Assembly: GCA_002353205.1 (NCBI GenBank)
Contig: DEJE01000014.1
Span: forward strand, 1 to 63,681
Direction: 5' to 3'
Length of the DNA: 63,681 nt
Source: Prevotella sp. UBA2756
GTDB taxonomy: Bacteria; Bacteroidota; Bacteroidia; Bacteroidales; Bacteroidaceae
Shown in pieces: positions 17,825 through 25,815 of this stretch. Position numbers and translations under genes: made by a program. Below the pieces are notes generated by a model. It searched no databases and was not told where the DNA came from. It saw only the letters and a list, made by a program, of their open reading frames with translations. Positions within the stretch are counted from its first letter, which is position 1, and each line of letters starts with the position of its first letter.

Positions 17825-19891
17825 ATGGAACAAAAGAAGTTTAAGAGGACGACCGTCACTTCGGCGCTGCCCTATGCTAACGGCGGCGTGCACATCGGCC
17901 ATCTGGCTGGTGTGTATGTGCCTGCCGATATCTACGTCAGATACCTTCGTCTGAAGAAAGAGGAGGTGCTTTTCATCGGTGGAAGCGACGAGCACGGCGT
18001 GCCTATCACCATCCGTGCCCGCAAGGAGGGCATCACTCCGCAGGATGTGGTGGACCGCTACCACAAGATGATTAAAGACTCGTTCGAGGAGTTCGGCATA
18101 TCGTTCGATATCTACAGCCGTACCACGTCGGACGTGCATCATAAGTTTGCGGCCGATTGGTTCCGCAAGCTCTACGACGAGGGAAAACTCACTGAAGAGA
18201 CGACTACACAGCTCTACGACGAGGAGGCTAAGCAATTCCTCGCCGACCGTTATGTCACCGGAGAGTGTCCCCACTGCCATAACGAAGGGGCCTACGGCGA
18301 CCAGTGCGAGAAATGCGGCCGCGACCTTTCCCCCACCGAACTCATCAATCCCAAATCGACCATCAGCGGCTCCACGCCTGTGCTGAAGGAGACAAAGAAC
18401 TGGTATCTCCCCCTGAACGAATATCAGGAGTGGCTGAAGCAGTGGATCCTCGAGGAGCACAAAGAGTGGCGGCCGAACGTCTACGGGCAGTGCAAGTCGT
18501 GGCTCGACATGGATTTGCAGCCACGGGCCATGACGCGCGACCTCGACTGGGGCATTCCCGTCCCCGTGGAAGGAGCCGACGGAAAAGTGCTCTACGTGTG
18601 GTTCGACGCTCCCATCGGCTACGTCTCAAACACCAAAGAACTCTGCGACCGCGAGCCTGAGCGCTGGGGAACGTGGCAGAAATGGTGGCAGGATGAAGAT
18701 ACGCGGCTCGTGCACTTCATCGGTAAGGACAACATCGTGTTCCACTGCATCATCTTCCCCGTCATGATGAAAGCCCACGGCAAGTACATCATGCCCGACA
18801 ACGTGCCGGCAAACGAGTTCCTCAACCTGGAAAACGATAAAATTTCAACATCACGCAACTGGGCTATCTGGCTCCATGAGTATCTTGTCGACTTTCCCGG
18901 CAAGCAAGACGTGCTGCGCTACGTTCTGACGGCCAACGCTCCGGAAACAAAAGACAACAACTTCACGTGGCGCGACTTCCAGGACCGCAACAACAACGAG
19001 CTCGTGGCCGTTTATGGCAACTTCGTCAACCGCGCCCTTCAACTGACAAAGAAGTACTGGAACGGCGTGGTACCTGCCTGCGGTGAACTGCTCGACGTGG
19101 ACAAGGCTGCACTTGAAGAGTTCAAGGACGTGAAACAGAAAGTGGAGGCACTGCTCGACCAGTTCAAGTTCCGTGACGCTCAGTTCGAAGCAATGAACCT
19201 CGCACGCATCGGCAACCGCTACATCACCGAGTGCGAACCGTGGAAGGTGTGGAAAACCGACGCCAAGCGCTGCGAGACCATCCTTAATATATGTCTGCAA
19301 CTGACGGCCAACCTGGCCATCGCCTTCGAACCGTTCCTGCCGTTCTCGTCGAAACGTCTGCGCGAAATGCTCAACATGGAATCGTTCGAATGGAGCCAGC
19401 TCGGCAGCACCGACCTGCTGAAACCCGGTCATCAGCTGGGCGAGCCCGCTCTGCTCTTCGAGAAGATTGAGGATGAGGCCATTCAGGCACAGCTCGATCG
19501 TCTGGAGAACATCCGCAAGCAGAACCAAGCCGCTGCTTTCCAGGCCGCTCCGGTGAAGGAGAACGTCGACTTTGAAACGTTCGAGAAACTCGACATCCGC
19601 GTCGGACTGGTCAAGGACTGCCAGCGGGTGAAGAAGTCGAAGAAGCTTCTGCAGTTCACCATCGACGACGGTACAGGCACCGACCGCACCATCTGCTCGG
19701 GTATCGCCGCCTTCTACGAGCATCCCGAAGAGCTCATCGGCAAGCGAATCCTCTTCGTCGCCAATTTCGCTCCGCGCAAGATGATGGGCATCGAGAGCCA
19801 GGGAATGATTCTCTCGGCCGTCGATTTCGACGAAAGTCTCAGCGTGGTGACCACGACGAAGGATGTGAAACCCGGGTCGCAGGTAGGCTGA
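17825..19891 (+). CDS. metG: Methionyl-tRNA synthetase with C-terminal tRNA-binding domain
   Basis: A 688-residue class I synthetase. HIGH is exact at residues 23-26 (GGVHIGHLAG). The zinc knuckle CPHCHNEGAYGDQCEKC carries two CxxC pairs. The KMSKS loop is the variant KISTS at about 339-343 (NDKISTSRNW), a form I recall from Bacteroidetes. Residues 580-688 are the OB-fold tRNA-binding domain (FEKLDIRVGLVKDCQ, CSGIAAFY, VANFAPRKMMGIESQGM) typical of dimeric MetRS. It charges initiator and elongator tRNA-Met. It has its own -7 box and a terminator. Confidence 0.98.
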   Translation: MEQKKFKRTTVTSALPYANGGVHIGHLAGVYVPADIYVRYLRLKKEEVLFIGGSDEHGVPITIRARKEGITPQDVVDRYHKMIKDSFEEFGISFDIYSRTTSDVHHKFAADWFRKLYDEGKLTEETTTQLYDEEAKQFLADRYVTGECPHCHNEGAYGDQCEKCGRDLSPTELINPKSTISGSTPVLKETKNWYLPLNEYQEWLKQWILEEHKEWRPNVYGQCKSWLDMDLQPRAMTRDLDWGIPVPVEGADGKVLYVWFDAPIGYVSNTKELCDREPERWGTWQKWWQDEDTRLVHFIGKDNIVFHCIIFPVMMKAHGKYIMPDNVPANEFLNLENDKISTSRNWAIWLHEYLVDFPGKQDVLRYVLTANAPETKDNNFTWRDFQDRNNNELVAVYGNFVNRALQLTKKYWNGVVPACGELLDVDKAALEEFKDVKQKVEALLDQFKFRDAQFEAMNLARIGNRYITECEPWKVWKTDAKRCETILNICLQLTANLAIAFEPFLPFSSKRLREMLNMESFEWSQLGSTDLLKPGHQLGEPALLFEKIEDEAIQAQLDRLENIRKQNQAAAFQAAPVKENVDFETFEKLDIRVGLVKDCQRVKKSKKLLQFTIDDGTGTDRTICSGIAAFYEHPEELIGKRILFVANFAPRKMMGIESQGMILSAVDFDESLSVVTTTKDVKPGSQVG

Positions 19892-19908
19892 AGCAGTGAC
19901 AACAAGAT

Positions 19909-19956
19909 AACGGGCACCGAAGTTGAAAGCAATTTCGGATGTCCGTTTTCTTTTTG
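19909..19956 (+). terminator. Terminator of metG
   Basis: AACGGGCACCGAA pairs with TTCGGATGTCCGTT (small bulge) around an 11-12-base loop, then TTTTCTTTTTG. Confidence 0.8.
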
Positions 19957-19993
19957 ATGAATGTCAGAGAGCCTTGAATGGAACCTTTTTGTT

Positions 19994-20001
19994 TATCTTT
20001 G
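19994..20001 (+). promoter_or_regulatory. -7 element for the ABC importer / cobQ group
   Basis: TATCTTTG matches TAnnTTTG, 26 bases before the lipoprotein start. A TTG at 19974-19976 is only 17 bases away, so the -33 box is doubtful. No cobalamin riboswitch is visible in the short upstream region. Confidence 0.6.
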
Positions 20002-20026
20002 CCGCACATTACGGAAAACAATCGGA

Positions 20027-21187
20027 ATGAGAAAAATAGTCCTTGCGCTGATGGTTGCCTGCCTGATGGCGTGCAACAATGGGAAAACGACGGGTGAAAC
20101 GACCGTCGGTGATACGCTCCGGATGAAATATGCCGAGCATCTGGAAATCGTCAGATATACATTCCAACAATCAACATCCGAGGGCAAACAGCCGTCGGAC
20201 AATAGTTATACTGTGGTGAAGCTCTCCGATCCTTGGAACCTCGGGAAGACGCTCCACACCTATATCCTCGTGCCGGCCGATGCCGAACTGCCTGCCGATC
20301 TGCCCAAAGGGTCGGTGGTCAGAACGCCGCTGCGCCGCTCGGTGGTGGCCACGAGTGTTCATTGCGGGCTCATCAGCTCCATGGGGCGCGAGGAGGCCAT
20401 CCGTGGAGTGTGCGATGTGCGCTATATCAACCTGCCGTCGGTGGTCGAAGGAGTGAAGAACAAGCGCATTGCCGACTGCGGCAGCGGTCTGCAACCGACG
20501 CTCGAGGCAATCATTGACCTCCAGCCCGATGCCATCTTCCTCTCGCCGTTCCAGAACAGCGGGGGCTACGGACGGGTGGAAGAACTCGATATTCCTATCA
20601 TCGAGACGGCCGACTACATGGAGACGTCAGCCCTCGGACGAGCCGAATGGATGAAGTTCTACGGCATGCTTTTCGGTGCTGAGCACGAGGCCGACAGCAT
20701 CTTCCACGCCGTGGAGAGCGATTATCTGTCGTTGAAGGAACTCGCGCTGACCTCAAAGGAACGGCCGTCGATGGTCATGGACAAGCAGAGCGGATCGGTG
20801 TGGTACGTTCCGGCCGGACAGAGCACCGTGGGGAAAGTCATCGTCGATGCCAATATTGCCTATCCGTGGGCCGACGACAAGCAGAGCGGATCGCTGCCAC
20901 TGCCGTTTGAAACCATTCTCGAGAAGGCTGGCACGGCCGACCTCTGGCTCTTCCGCTACAAAGCGCCGAACGATATGCGACGCGCCGATCTCTTACAAGA
21001 TAATCCCGGCTACGCGCAGTTCAAGGCTTTCAAGGAAGGGGCGGTCTACGGATGCAACACTGACGTGAGCCGTTTCTACGAGGACACACCTTTTCATCCG
21101 AACCTCTTGTTGCGCGACTTCATCCGCATCGCACATCCTGATCTGAACCTCGGCGCGCCCGTCTATTTCATCAAATTGAATGATTGA
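20027..21187 (+). CDS. ABC transporter substrate-binding lipoprotein (cobalamin / iron-siderophore type)
   Basis: A 386-residue protein. The ATG at 20027 is chosen over an earlier in-frame start because MRKIVLALMVACLMAC is a clear lipoprotein signal with lipidated C16. Two helical-backbone lobes of the BtuF/FepB type are visible (ALGRAEWMKFYGMLFGAE; IADCGSGLQPTLEAIIDLQPDAIFLSPFQ). It captures a metal chelate or corrinoid outside the inner membrane and delivers it to the FecCD permease encoded 46 bases downstream. The cobyric acid synthase after that favours a corrinoid ligand, but this is inference from context; the fold alone cannot separate B12 from siderophores. Confidence 0.88.
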   Translation: MRKIVLALMVACLMACNNGKTTGETTVGDTLRMKYAEHLEIVRYTFQQSTSEGKQPSDNSYTVVKLSDPWNLGKTLHTYILVPADAELPADLPKGSVVRTPLRRSVVATSVHCGLISSMGREEAIRGVCDVRYINLPSVVEGVKNKRIADCGSGLQPTLEAIIDLQPDAIFLSPFQNSGGYGRVEELDIPIIETADYMETSALGRAEWMKFYGMLFGAEHEADSIFHAVESDYLSLKELALTSKERPSMVMDKQSGSVWYVPAGQSTVGKVIVDANIAYPWADDKQSGSLPLPFETILEKAGTADLWLFRYKAPNDMRRADLLQDNPGYAQFKAFKEGAVYGCNTDVSRFYEDTPFHPNLLLRDFIRIAHPDLNLGAPVYFIKLND

Positions 21188-21232
21188 CGTAAGAAGTTAT
21201 AAAATGAACGCGGTGCCGCCGCTTTTGAACGA

Positions 21233-22249
21233 ATGAAAAAAGGAACGCGATTCTACATATTGATGCTGCTGCTCATCGCCGTGCTCTTTGCGCTGAGCCT
21301 CGTTGTCGGGGCCGTAAAGATTCCGGTCGATGAGGTCGTGAACATACTCGCCGGACATGAATCGCAGAAGCCGTCGTGGCAATACATCGTGCTGCAGAGC
21401 CGATTGCCACAAGCCATCACGGCCATGCTCTGCGGAGCATCGCTCGCCGTGTGCGGACTGATGTTGCAGACAGCCTTCCGAAACCCGCTGGCCGGCCCTT
21501 CCATCTTCGGTATCAACAGCGGTGCTTCGCTCGGTGTGGCACTCGTCCTTCTCCTTCTTGGAGGCACGGTGACGGCTGGTGACTTCTCCATCACCGGCTT
21601 CGTGGCCGTGCTGTTGGCGGCTTTTGTGGGTGCAATGCTCGTCATGGGCATCATCCTGCTGTTCTCCACCGTGGTTCACAACAATGTCATGCTGCTCATT
21701 ATCGGCATCATGATCGGCTACATCTCGTCGTCGGCCATCTCGCTGCTCAATTTCTTCGCCACCGACGAGGGTGTGCAAAGCTACATGATGTGGGGATTGG
21801 GCAACTTCGGAGGCGTCACCATGAAGCAGATGCCGGCTTTTGCGGGCATCTCGCTGCTTGGTCTTGCAGGGGCGCTGATGCTCATAAAACCGCTCAATGC
21901 TCTTCTCCTCGGCGAACAGTATGCCGAGAACCTGGGCATCAACACGCAGCGCGTGCGCAACTATCTGCTGTTCATCACCGGACTGCTCTCGGCCATCACC
22001 ACCGCGTTCTGCGGTCCCGTGGCCTTCATCGGACTTGCCGTGCCCCACATTGCGCGACTGATGCTCGGCACCGACAACCATCAGCTCCTCATGCCCGCCA
22101 CCATTCTTACGGGGGCGGCCATCGCCCTGCTCTGCAACATCATCTGCGTGCTGCCGGGCGATGCGGGTATCATTCCGCTCAACGCCGTGACACCCGTCAT
22201 GGGAGCACCCGTTATCATCTATGTCATCGCGAAGCGCCGCACACATTAA
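21233..22249 (+). CDS. FecCD/BtuC-family ABC transporter permease
   Basis: A 338-residue inner-membrane permease with about ten transmembrane helices. Family marks are QSRLPQAITAMLCGASLAVCGLMLQ and FRNPLAGPSIFGINSGAS near the N-terminus, the coupling-helix region LLLGEQYAENLGINTQRVR, and FCGPVAFIGLAVPHIARL. It works with the preceding binding lipoprotein. An ATPase (BtuD/FecE type) is required but none is encoded in this group; the next gene, 5 bases on, is cobQ. Confidence 0.92.
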   Translation: MKKGTRFYILMLLLIAVLFALSLVVGAVKIPVDEVVNILAGHESQKPSWQYIVLQSRLPQAITAMLCGASLAVCGLMLQTAFRNPLAGPSIFGINSGASLGVALVLLLLGGTVTAGDFSITGFVAVLLAAFVGAMLVMGIILLFSTVVHNNVMLLIIGIMIGYISSSAISLLNFFATDEGVQSYMMWGLGNFGGVTMKQMPAFAGISLLGLAGALMLIKPLNALLLGEQYAENLGINTQRVRNYLLFITGLLSAITTAFCGPVAFIGLAVPHIARLMLGTDNHQLLMPATILTGAAIALLCNIICVLPGDAGIIPLNAVTPVMGAPVIIYVIAKRRTH

Positions 22250-22254
22250 TATAT

Positions 22255-23757
22255 ATGTCAACAGCACGAGTCCTTCATCCCATCATGTTCGCAGGCACGG
22301 GAAGCGATGTCGGCAAGAGCATCGTTGCCACCGCCTTCTGCCGCATCTTCCTGCAAGACGGCTACCATCCGGCACCTTTCAAGGCTCAGAACATGGCGCT
22401 TAACTCCTTCGCCACTCCCGAGGGACTGGAAATCGGACGGGCGCAGGCCGTGCAGGCCGAGGCCGCGGGCGTGCCTTGCCACACCGACATGAATCCCATC
22501 CTGCTGAAGCCCAACTCCGACCACACGTCGCAGGTGGTGCTCAACGGCCGACCCATCGGCAACCAGAGCGCACGTGAATACTTCGGCGACGACCGGCGCG
22601 AGCTGCGTCAGGAAGCTCATCGTGCTTTCGACCGCTTGTCGGCGCGCTTCAACCCCATCGTCATGGAGGGTGCGGGGAGCATCGCCGAGATCAACCTGCG
22701 TCACCGCGACCTCGTCAACATGAGCATGGCCATCTACGCCGGGGCCGATGTCATCCTCGTGGCCGACATCGACCGCGGCGGCGTCTTCGCCAGCGTCTAC
22801 GGCACCATCATGCTGCTCACCCCCGAGGAGCGCAGCCGTGTCAAGGGCATCATCATCAACAAGTTCCGTGGCGATGCTTCGCTCTTCGACGAGGGCCGTC
22901 GCATGCTCGAAGAGCTGTGCGGCATTCCGGTGCTCGGTGTCCTTCCTTTCTTCACCGACATCCACATCGAGGAGGAAGACTCCGTGTCGCTCGAGATGAA
23001 AAGCCGTGAAGCACAGGCCGGGCGCGTCAATGTGGCCGTGGTGCTGCTGCGCCATGTGAGCAACTTCACCGATTTCGACGTCCTCGAGCGCGATCCGCGC
23101 GTCCATCTTTTCTATACGAACAACACCGAAGAGTTGCTCAAGGCCGACATCATCATCCTGCCCGGGTCGAAAAGCACCGTGAGCGACCTTCTGGAACTGC
23201 GTCGCAATGGTTGCGCACAGGCCATCCTACGCGCTCATCACGACGGCGCCACCGTCATGGGCATCTGCGGAGGCTATCAGATGATGGGGCTCTCGGTGGC
23301 CGACCCCGACCATGTGGAGGGCGACGTGGAGCAGATGCCCGGACTGGGACTACTGCCCGCAACGACCACTATGAGCGGCGAGAAACGCACCGTGCAGGTC
23401 GCCTTCCGCTTCCTCGACGAGCCCGAACGCTGTCAAGGCTACGAGATACACATGGGGCGCACCGTCGTCAACGACACCGCCGCACGTCCGCTGACCGTCA
23501 TCGACGATAACCGTACCGACGGCTGCTTCGTCTCCGATCGTTGCTTCGGCACCTATATCCACGGCATCCTCGACAACCCCACGGTCATCGATTTTCTCCT
23601 CTCCCCCTATAAGAATAAGGTGGAGCAGCGCCGACGGTTCGACTATGCTGCGTATAAGGAGGAACAGTACGACCGGCTGGCCGCCGAAACGCGCCGCTAT
23701 GTGGACATGCGCAAGGTGTACGACATCCTGACGAGCGAACAAACGACTCCGCAATAA
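22255..23757 (+). CDS. cobQ: Cobyric acid synthase (adenosylcobyrate a,c,d,g-amidase)
   Basis: A 500-residue glutamine-dependent enzyme that amidates four side chains of adenosyl-cobyrinate diamide in B12 synthesis. The start is ATG 22255 (MSTARVLHPIMFAGTGSDVGKS), five bases after the permease stop; the frame also stays open further upstream inside the permease gene, but those residues match nothing. The dethiobiotin-synthetase-like domain has a P-loop at 14-22 (GTGSDVGKS), and MEGAGSIAEIN and VADIDRGGVFAS. The class I glutaminase domain has its nucleophile at C338 (GICGGYQMMG) and a late His (YIHGILDN). Transport genes upstream suggest corrinoid salvage feeding this step. Confidence 0.96.
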   Translation: MSTARVLHPIMFAGTGSDVGKSIVATAFCRIFLQDGYHPAPFKAQNMALNSFATPEGLEIGRAQAVQAEAAGVPCHTDMNPILLKPNSDHTSQVVLNGRPIGNQSAREYFGDDRRELRQEAHRAFDRLSARFNPIVMEGAGSIAEINLRHRDLVNMSMAIYAGADVILVADIDRGGVFASVYGTIMLLTPEERSRVKGIIINKFRGDASLFDEGRRMLEELCGIPVLGVLPFFTDIHIEEEDSVSLEMKSREAQAGRVNVAVVLLRHVSNFTDFDVLERDPRVHLFYTNNTEELLKADIIILPGSKSTVSDLLELRRNGCAQAILRAHHDGATVMGICGGYQMMGLSVADPDHVEGDVEQMPGLGLLPATTTMSGEKRTVQVAFRFLDEPERCQGYEIHMGRTVVNDTAARPLTVIDDNRTDGCFVSDRCFGTYIHGILDNPTVIDFLLSPYKNKVEQRRRFDYAAYKEEQYDRLAAETRRYVDMRKVYDILTSEQTTPQ

Positions 23758-23777
23758 CAACCTTTCCGTCACATTTT

Positions 23778-23813
23778 CCTCCGCACGGGGAGGTAGGAGA
23801 GGGCTCCACCCCC
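23778..23813 (-). repeat. GC-rich palindromic repeat, copy 4
   Basis: CCTCCGCACGGGGAGG, then TAGGAGAGGGCTCCACCCC, in the gap between cobQ and the DUF554 gene. It is more diverged than the other copies and reads in the opposite orientation to cobQ. Confidence 0.6.
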
Positions 23814-23833
23814 AAGCAAAACACTGTAACCAC

Positions 23834-24517
23834 ATGATAGGAACCATCGTCAACACTGCCGCCATCATCGCAGGAACCGTCATCGGAACGCTCCTTCATC
23901 GCGGCATCAAAGAGCAATACAAGCAGACACTTTACAATGGTCTCGGACTGGCGAGCCTCGCCATCGGACTGAACGCCACCATCAGCAACCTCCCTAAGAG
24001 CCAGTACCCCGTGCTCTTCATCATCGCACTGGCCGTGGGCGGTGTTGCCGGAACGGCCATCGATATCGACGGTCGCTTCAAGCGGGCAGTGAACAGACGG
24101 TCGAAGGCGGCCGACGGCAAGAGTCTTGCCGACGGACTGGCCACGGCCATCCTGCTCTACTGCATAGGACCGCTGTCGATGCTCGGTCCTGTGGTCAGCG
24201 CCCTTCGCGGCGACAACACCTTCCTCTTCACCAACGCCACGCTCGATTTCGTGTCGTCCACCATCTTCGCCTCCACCTATGGCATCGGCATGGTGCTCGC
24301 CGCGCCCGTGCTCTTCTGCTGGCAAGGATTGTTCTATGCGGTGGCACAGCTGTCGAGCACCGCCATCAGCGATGCCCTCATGGCCGAGCTCCTCATCGTG
24401 GGCGGTCTCCTCATCACCGGCTCTGGCCTGTCGCTCCTCAACCTGAAAGACTGCAAGGTGCTCAATCTGCTCCCCGCCCTTCTCATCCCCGTCGTCTGGT
24501 TCCTTTTTAGTTCATAG
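23834..24517 (+). CDS. DUF554 family membrane protein
   Basis: A 227-residue protein with about six to seven hydrophobic segments. It has the DUF554 pattern: MIGTIVNTAAIIAGTVIGTLLHRGI at the start, LGLASLAIGLNATI, IALAVGGVAGTAIDIDGRF, then a basic loop and ATAILLYCIGPLSMLGPV. Family members are small inner-membrane proteins, possibly transporters, with no established substrate. It follows cobQ after a repeat-filled 76-base gap, and co-transcription is possible. Confidence 0.9.
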   Translation: MIGTIVNTAAIIAGTVIGTLLHRGIKEQYKQTLYNGLGLASLAIGLNATISNLPKSQYPVLFIIALAVGGVAGTAIDIDGRFKRAVNRRSKAADGKSLADGLATAILLYCIGPLSMLGPVVSALRGDNTFLFTNATLDFVSSTIFASTYGIGMVLAAPVLFCWQGLFYAVAQLSSTAISDALMAELLIVGGLLITGSGLSLLNLKDCKVLNLLPALLIPVVWFLFSS

Positions 24518-24562
24518 TTCACAATTCATAGTTCATAATTCACATTTCATAGTTCATAGTTA
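24510..24562. repeat. Heptamer array (TTCATAG type)
   Basis: Units TTCATAG, TTCACAA, TTCATAG, TTCATAA, TTCACAT, TTCATAG, TTCATAG. The array begins at the stop of the DUF554 gene and leads into GC-rich repeats. Confidence 0.85.
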
Positions 24563-24585
24563 TAATCACTTCTCCCCTCTTACCT

Positions 24586-24660
24586 CTCCCTCTCCTTTGG
24601 GGAGGGCCGGGGTGGGGCTTCTTAATTCTCCCTCTCCTTCGGGGAGGGCCTGGGTGGGGC
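24586..24660 (-). repeat. GC-rich palindromic repeat, copies 5 and 6 in tandem
   Basis: Two copies about 42 bases apart (CTCCCTCTCCTTTGGGGAGG with GGCCGGGGTGGGGC, and CTCCCTCTCCTTCGGGGAGG with GCCTGGGTGGGGC). They sit between convergent genes, and the last base of the second copy is part of the stop codon of the M15 peptidase gene. In the M15 sense they have the same orientation as copy 1 has to trpS. Confidence 0.85.
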
Positions 24661-25214
24661 TAAACAAAGTATCTTCTCACCGCCCGCCGTCTGTTCCTTC
24701 CGTTTGGCATATAGCTCACGTGGAGCCAGCGCGTGCCGCGGTTCTTGTTGTGTTCGAAGAGCAGTTCGTCGAAGTCGAGGTTCTGCAGGGCGAAGTCGAA
24801 CATCTTGTCGCCCACCTCCACCGACGAGATATGCAGGTCGGCGGCGTTGCCTGTCAGATGTCGGCTTCTGGCAGTACCACCCACGGCCCTGTTCAGCTTC
24901 TTGCAGCGGTAACCGCTGGTGATGCGCAGCACGCCGAATCGTCGCCGCAGTGGTTCCAACACGTGGATGCACAGTTGCCGTAGGTTCTCCGCCACCGCAG
25001 CAGACGCTTTGTTGTCGATGCCTAAACGGATGGCCACTCCGCTGCGCGTGAACTCACTCAGCCGGAAGTGTTCTGTCAACAGCATGTCGCCATCCACTCC
25101 GTTACCATTTTCCGGCCGTTCCCGATTCATGTCTTGGGACAACTCCAGATTCTCGTTCATTGGCAGTTCCTGAATCACAGCCATTGGTGTTTCCTGATGT
25201 TTTTTCTTTTCCAT
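24660..25214 (-). CDS. M15-family peptidase (D-Ala-D-Ala carboxypeptidase-like)
   Basis: A 184-residue protein whose residues 45-184 form a peptidase M15A domain: LTEHFRLSEFTRS, then LRITSGYRCKKLN, SRHLTGNAADLH (zinc His and Asp) and WLHVSY (zinc His). It cleaves peptide cross-links or D-Ala termini of peptidoglycan. No signal peptide is present, as in phage-type lysis enzymes of this family. The first 43 residues are Glu/Asn/Met-rich without family match, so translation may start at Met43 (about nt 25088) instead of Met1. It is encoded alone and convergent with the DUF554 gene. Confidence 0.85.
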   Translation of the reverse strand: MEKKKHQETPMAVIQELPMNENLELSQDMNRERPENGNGVDGDMLLTEHFRLSEFTRSGVAIRLGIDNKASAAVAENLRQLCIHVLEPLRRRFGVLRITSGYRCKKLNRAVGGTARSRHLTGNAADLHISSVEVGDKMFDFALQNLDFDELLFEHNKNRGTRWLHVSYMPNGRNRRRAVRRYFV

Positions 25215-25296
25215 GATGCTTATATTATTAAGGTGTATATAATCGGTGGCGCGAGGTGCGAGGTGCGGTGGTGCGAGATCACCTCTTAACGCCCTG

Positions 25297-25304
25297 CAAA
25301 GGTA
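25297..25304 (-). promoter_or_regulatory. -7 element for the M15 peptidase gene
   Basis: TACCTTTG on the minus strand, 83 bases before the M15 start. A TTG is found only 14 bases upstream, so the -33 is not convincing. The rest of 25215-25396 shows no gene. Confidence 0.5.
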
Positions 25305-25397
25305 TGGAAAAGAAACTGCAAGTAAAAGACTGCGGCTGGTAGCAATGTGGATAACGCAGTGCGAAGGGGTCGTTTAGTCGTGTCGTTCCGTCTTTGA

Positions 25398-25442
25398 AAA
25401 ACAATGAGGATGTGCCTGTTTGTTCAGACACATCCTCATTCA
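25398..25442 (-). terminator. Terminator on the rubredoxin side
   Basis: AATGAGGATGTG (25402-25413) pairs perfectly with CACATCCTCATT (25429-25440). Leftward it is followed by GTTTTTC. It is about 100 bases after the rubredoxin stop. Confidence 0.75.
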
Positions 25443-25473
25443 ATAGCCGCAGAGCAAAGCTTAAGAGTAAGAT

Positions 25474-25537
25474 TCTTACCTCTTACTTCTTACCTCTTAC
25501 TTCTCCCTCTCCTTCGGGGAGGGCCGGGGAGGGGCTT
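25474..25537 (-). repeat. Heptamer array plus GC-rich palindromic repeat, copy 7
   Basis: TTACCTC/TTACTTC heptamers (25474-25503) run into CTCCCTCTCCTTCGGGGAGG, GGCCGGGGAGGGGC (25503-25537). The element is directly 3' of rubredoxin, in the same gene-relative orientation as copies 1, 5, 6 and 8. Confidence 0.85.
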
Positions 25538-25546
25538 CTTCCCTTT

Positions 25547-25705
25547 TTACTCTTCCGAGAACTCGTCCTTGCCGACGCCGCAGAGCGGGCACACCCAGTC
25601 TTCGGGCAGGTCTTCGAAGGCCGTTCCGGGTTCGATACCGTTATCAGGGTCGCCGACCTCAGGATCGTAGACGTAACCGCAAGTGTCGCAAATGTACTTC
25701 TTCAT
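25547..25705 (-). CDS. Rubredoxin
   Basis: A 52-residue protein with the iron site formed by C6-x2-C9 (YICDTCGYVYD) and C39-x2-C42 (VCPLCGVGKDEF). It has the usual length and the conserved aromatic core, and acts as a small cytoplasmic electron carrier in anaerobes, often serving peroxide or superoxide reduction. The start at 25705 gives the canonical MKKYICDTCGY; the frame is open upstream for 38 more codons, but that part is repeat-derived. It follows the GT9 gene by 110 bases in the same direction. Confidence 0.97.
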   Translation of the reverse strand: MKKYICDTCGYVYDPEVGDPDNGIEPGTAFEDLPEDWVCPLCGVGKDEFSEE

Positions 25706-25740
25706 AATGCTTCTGTTTTTTATTTGGGTTAATAATAAAT

Positions 25741-25795
25741 GTTCAAGAGCGGCTTTGCCGCGTTCAAGGTTCAAGAGCGGCTTCGCCGCGTTCAA
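25741..25795. repeat. Tandem 27-bp hairpin repeat
   Basis: GTTCAAGAGCGGCTTTGCCG and its continuation CGTTCAA occur twice (25741-25767 and 25769-25795), differing by one base (TTT or TTC). Each has a GCGGC-TTT-GCCGC core hairpin. They lie between the GT9 and rubredoxin genes. Confidence 0.85.
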
Positions 25796-25815
25796 AAATT
25801 CTTCACTCTTCACTT

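Noticed and set aside
19892..20026. Cobalamin riboswitch before the importer/cobQ genes
   Set aside because: The 135-base gap is filled by the metG terminator and a -7 box. No B12-box-like conserved core was seen.
21790..22254. N-terminal extension of cobyric acid synthase into the permease gene
   Set aside because: The frame is open but its residues are the +1 shadow of the permease gene. The P-loop domain begins correctly at ATG 22255.
21197..22267. 356-codon frame on the minus strand
   Set aside because: Antisense to the FecCD permease gene; Asp/His/Arg/Glu-rich and without family features.
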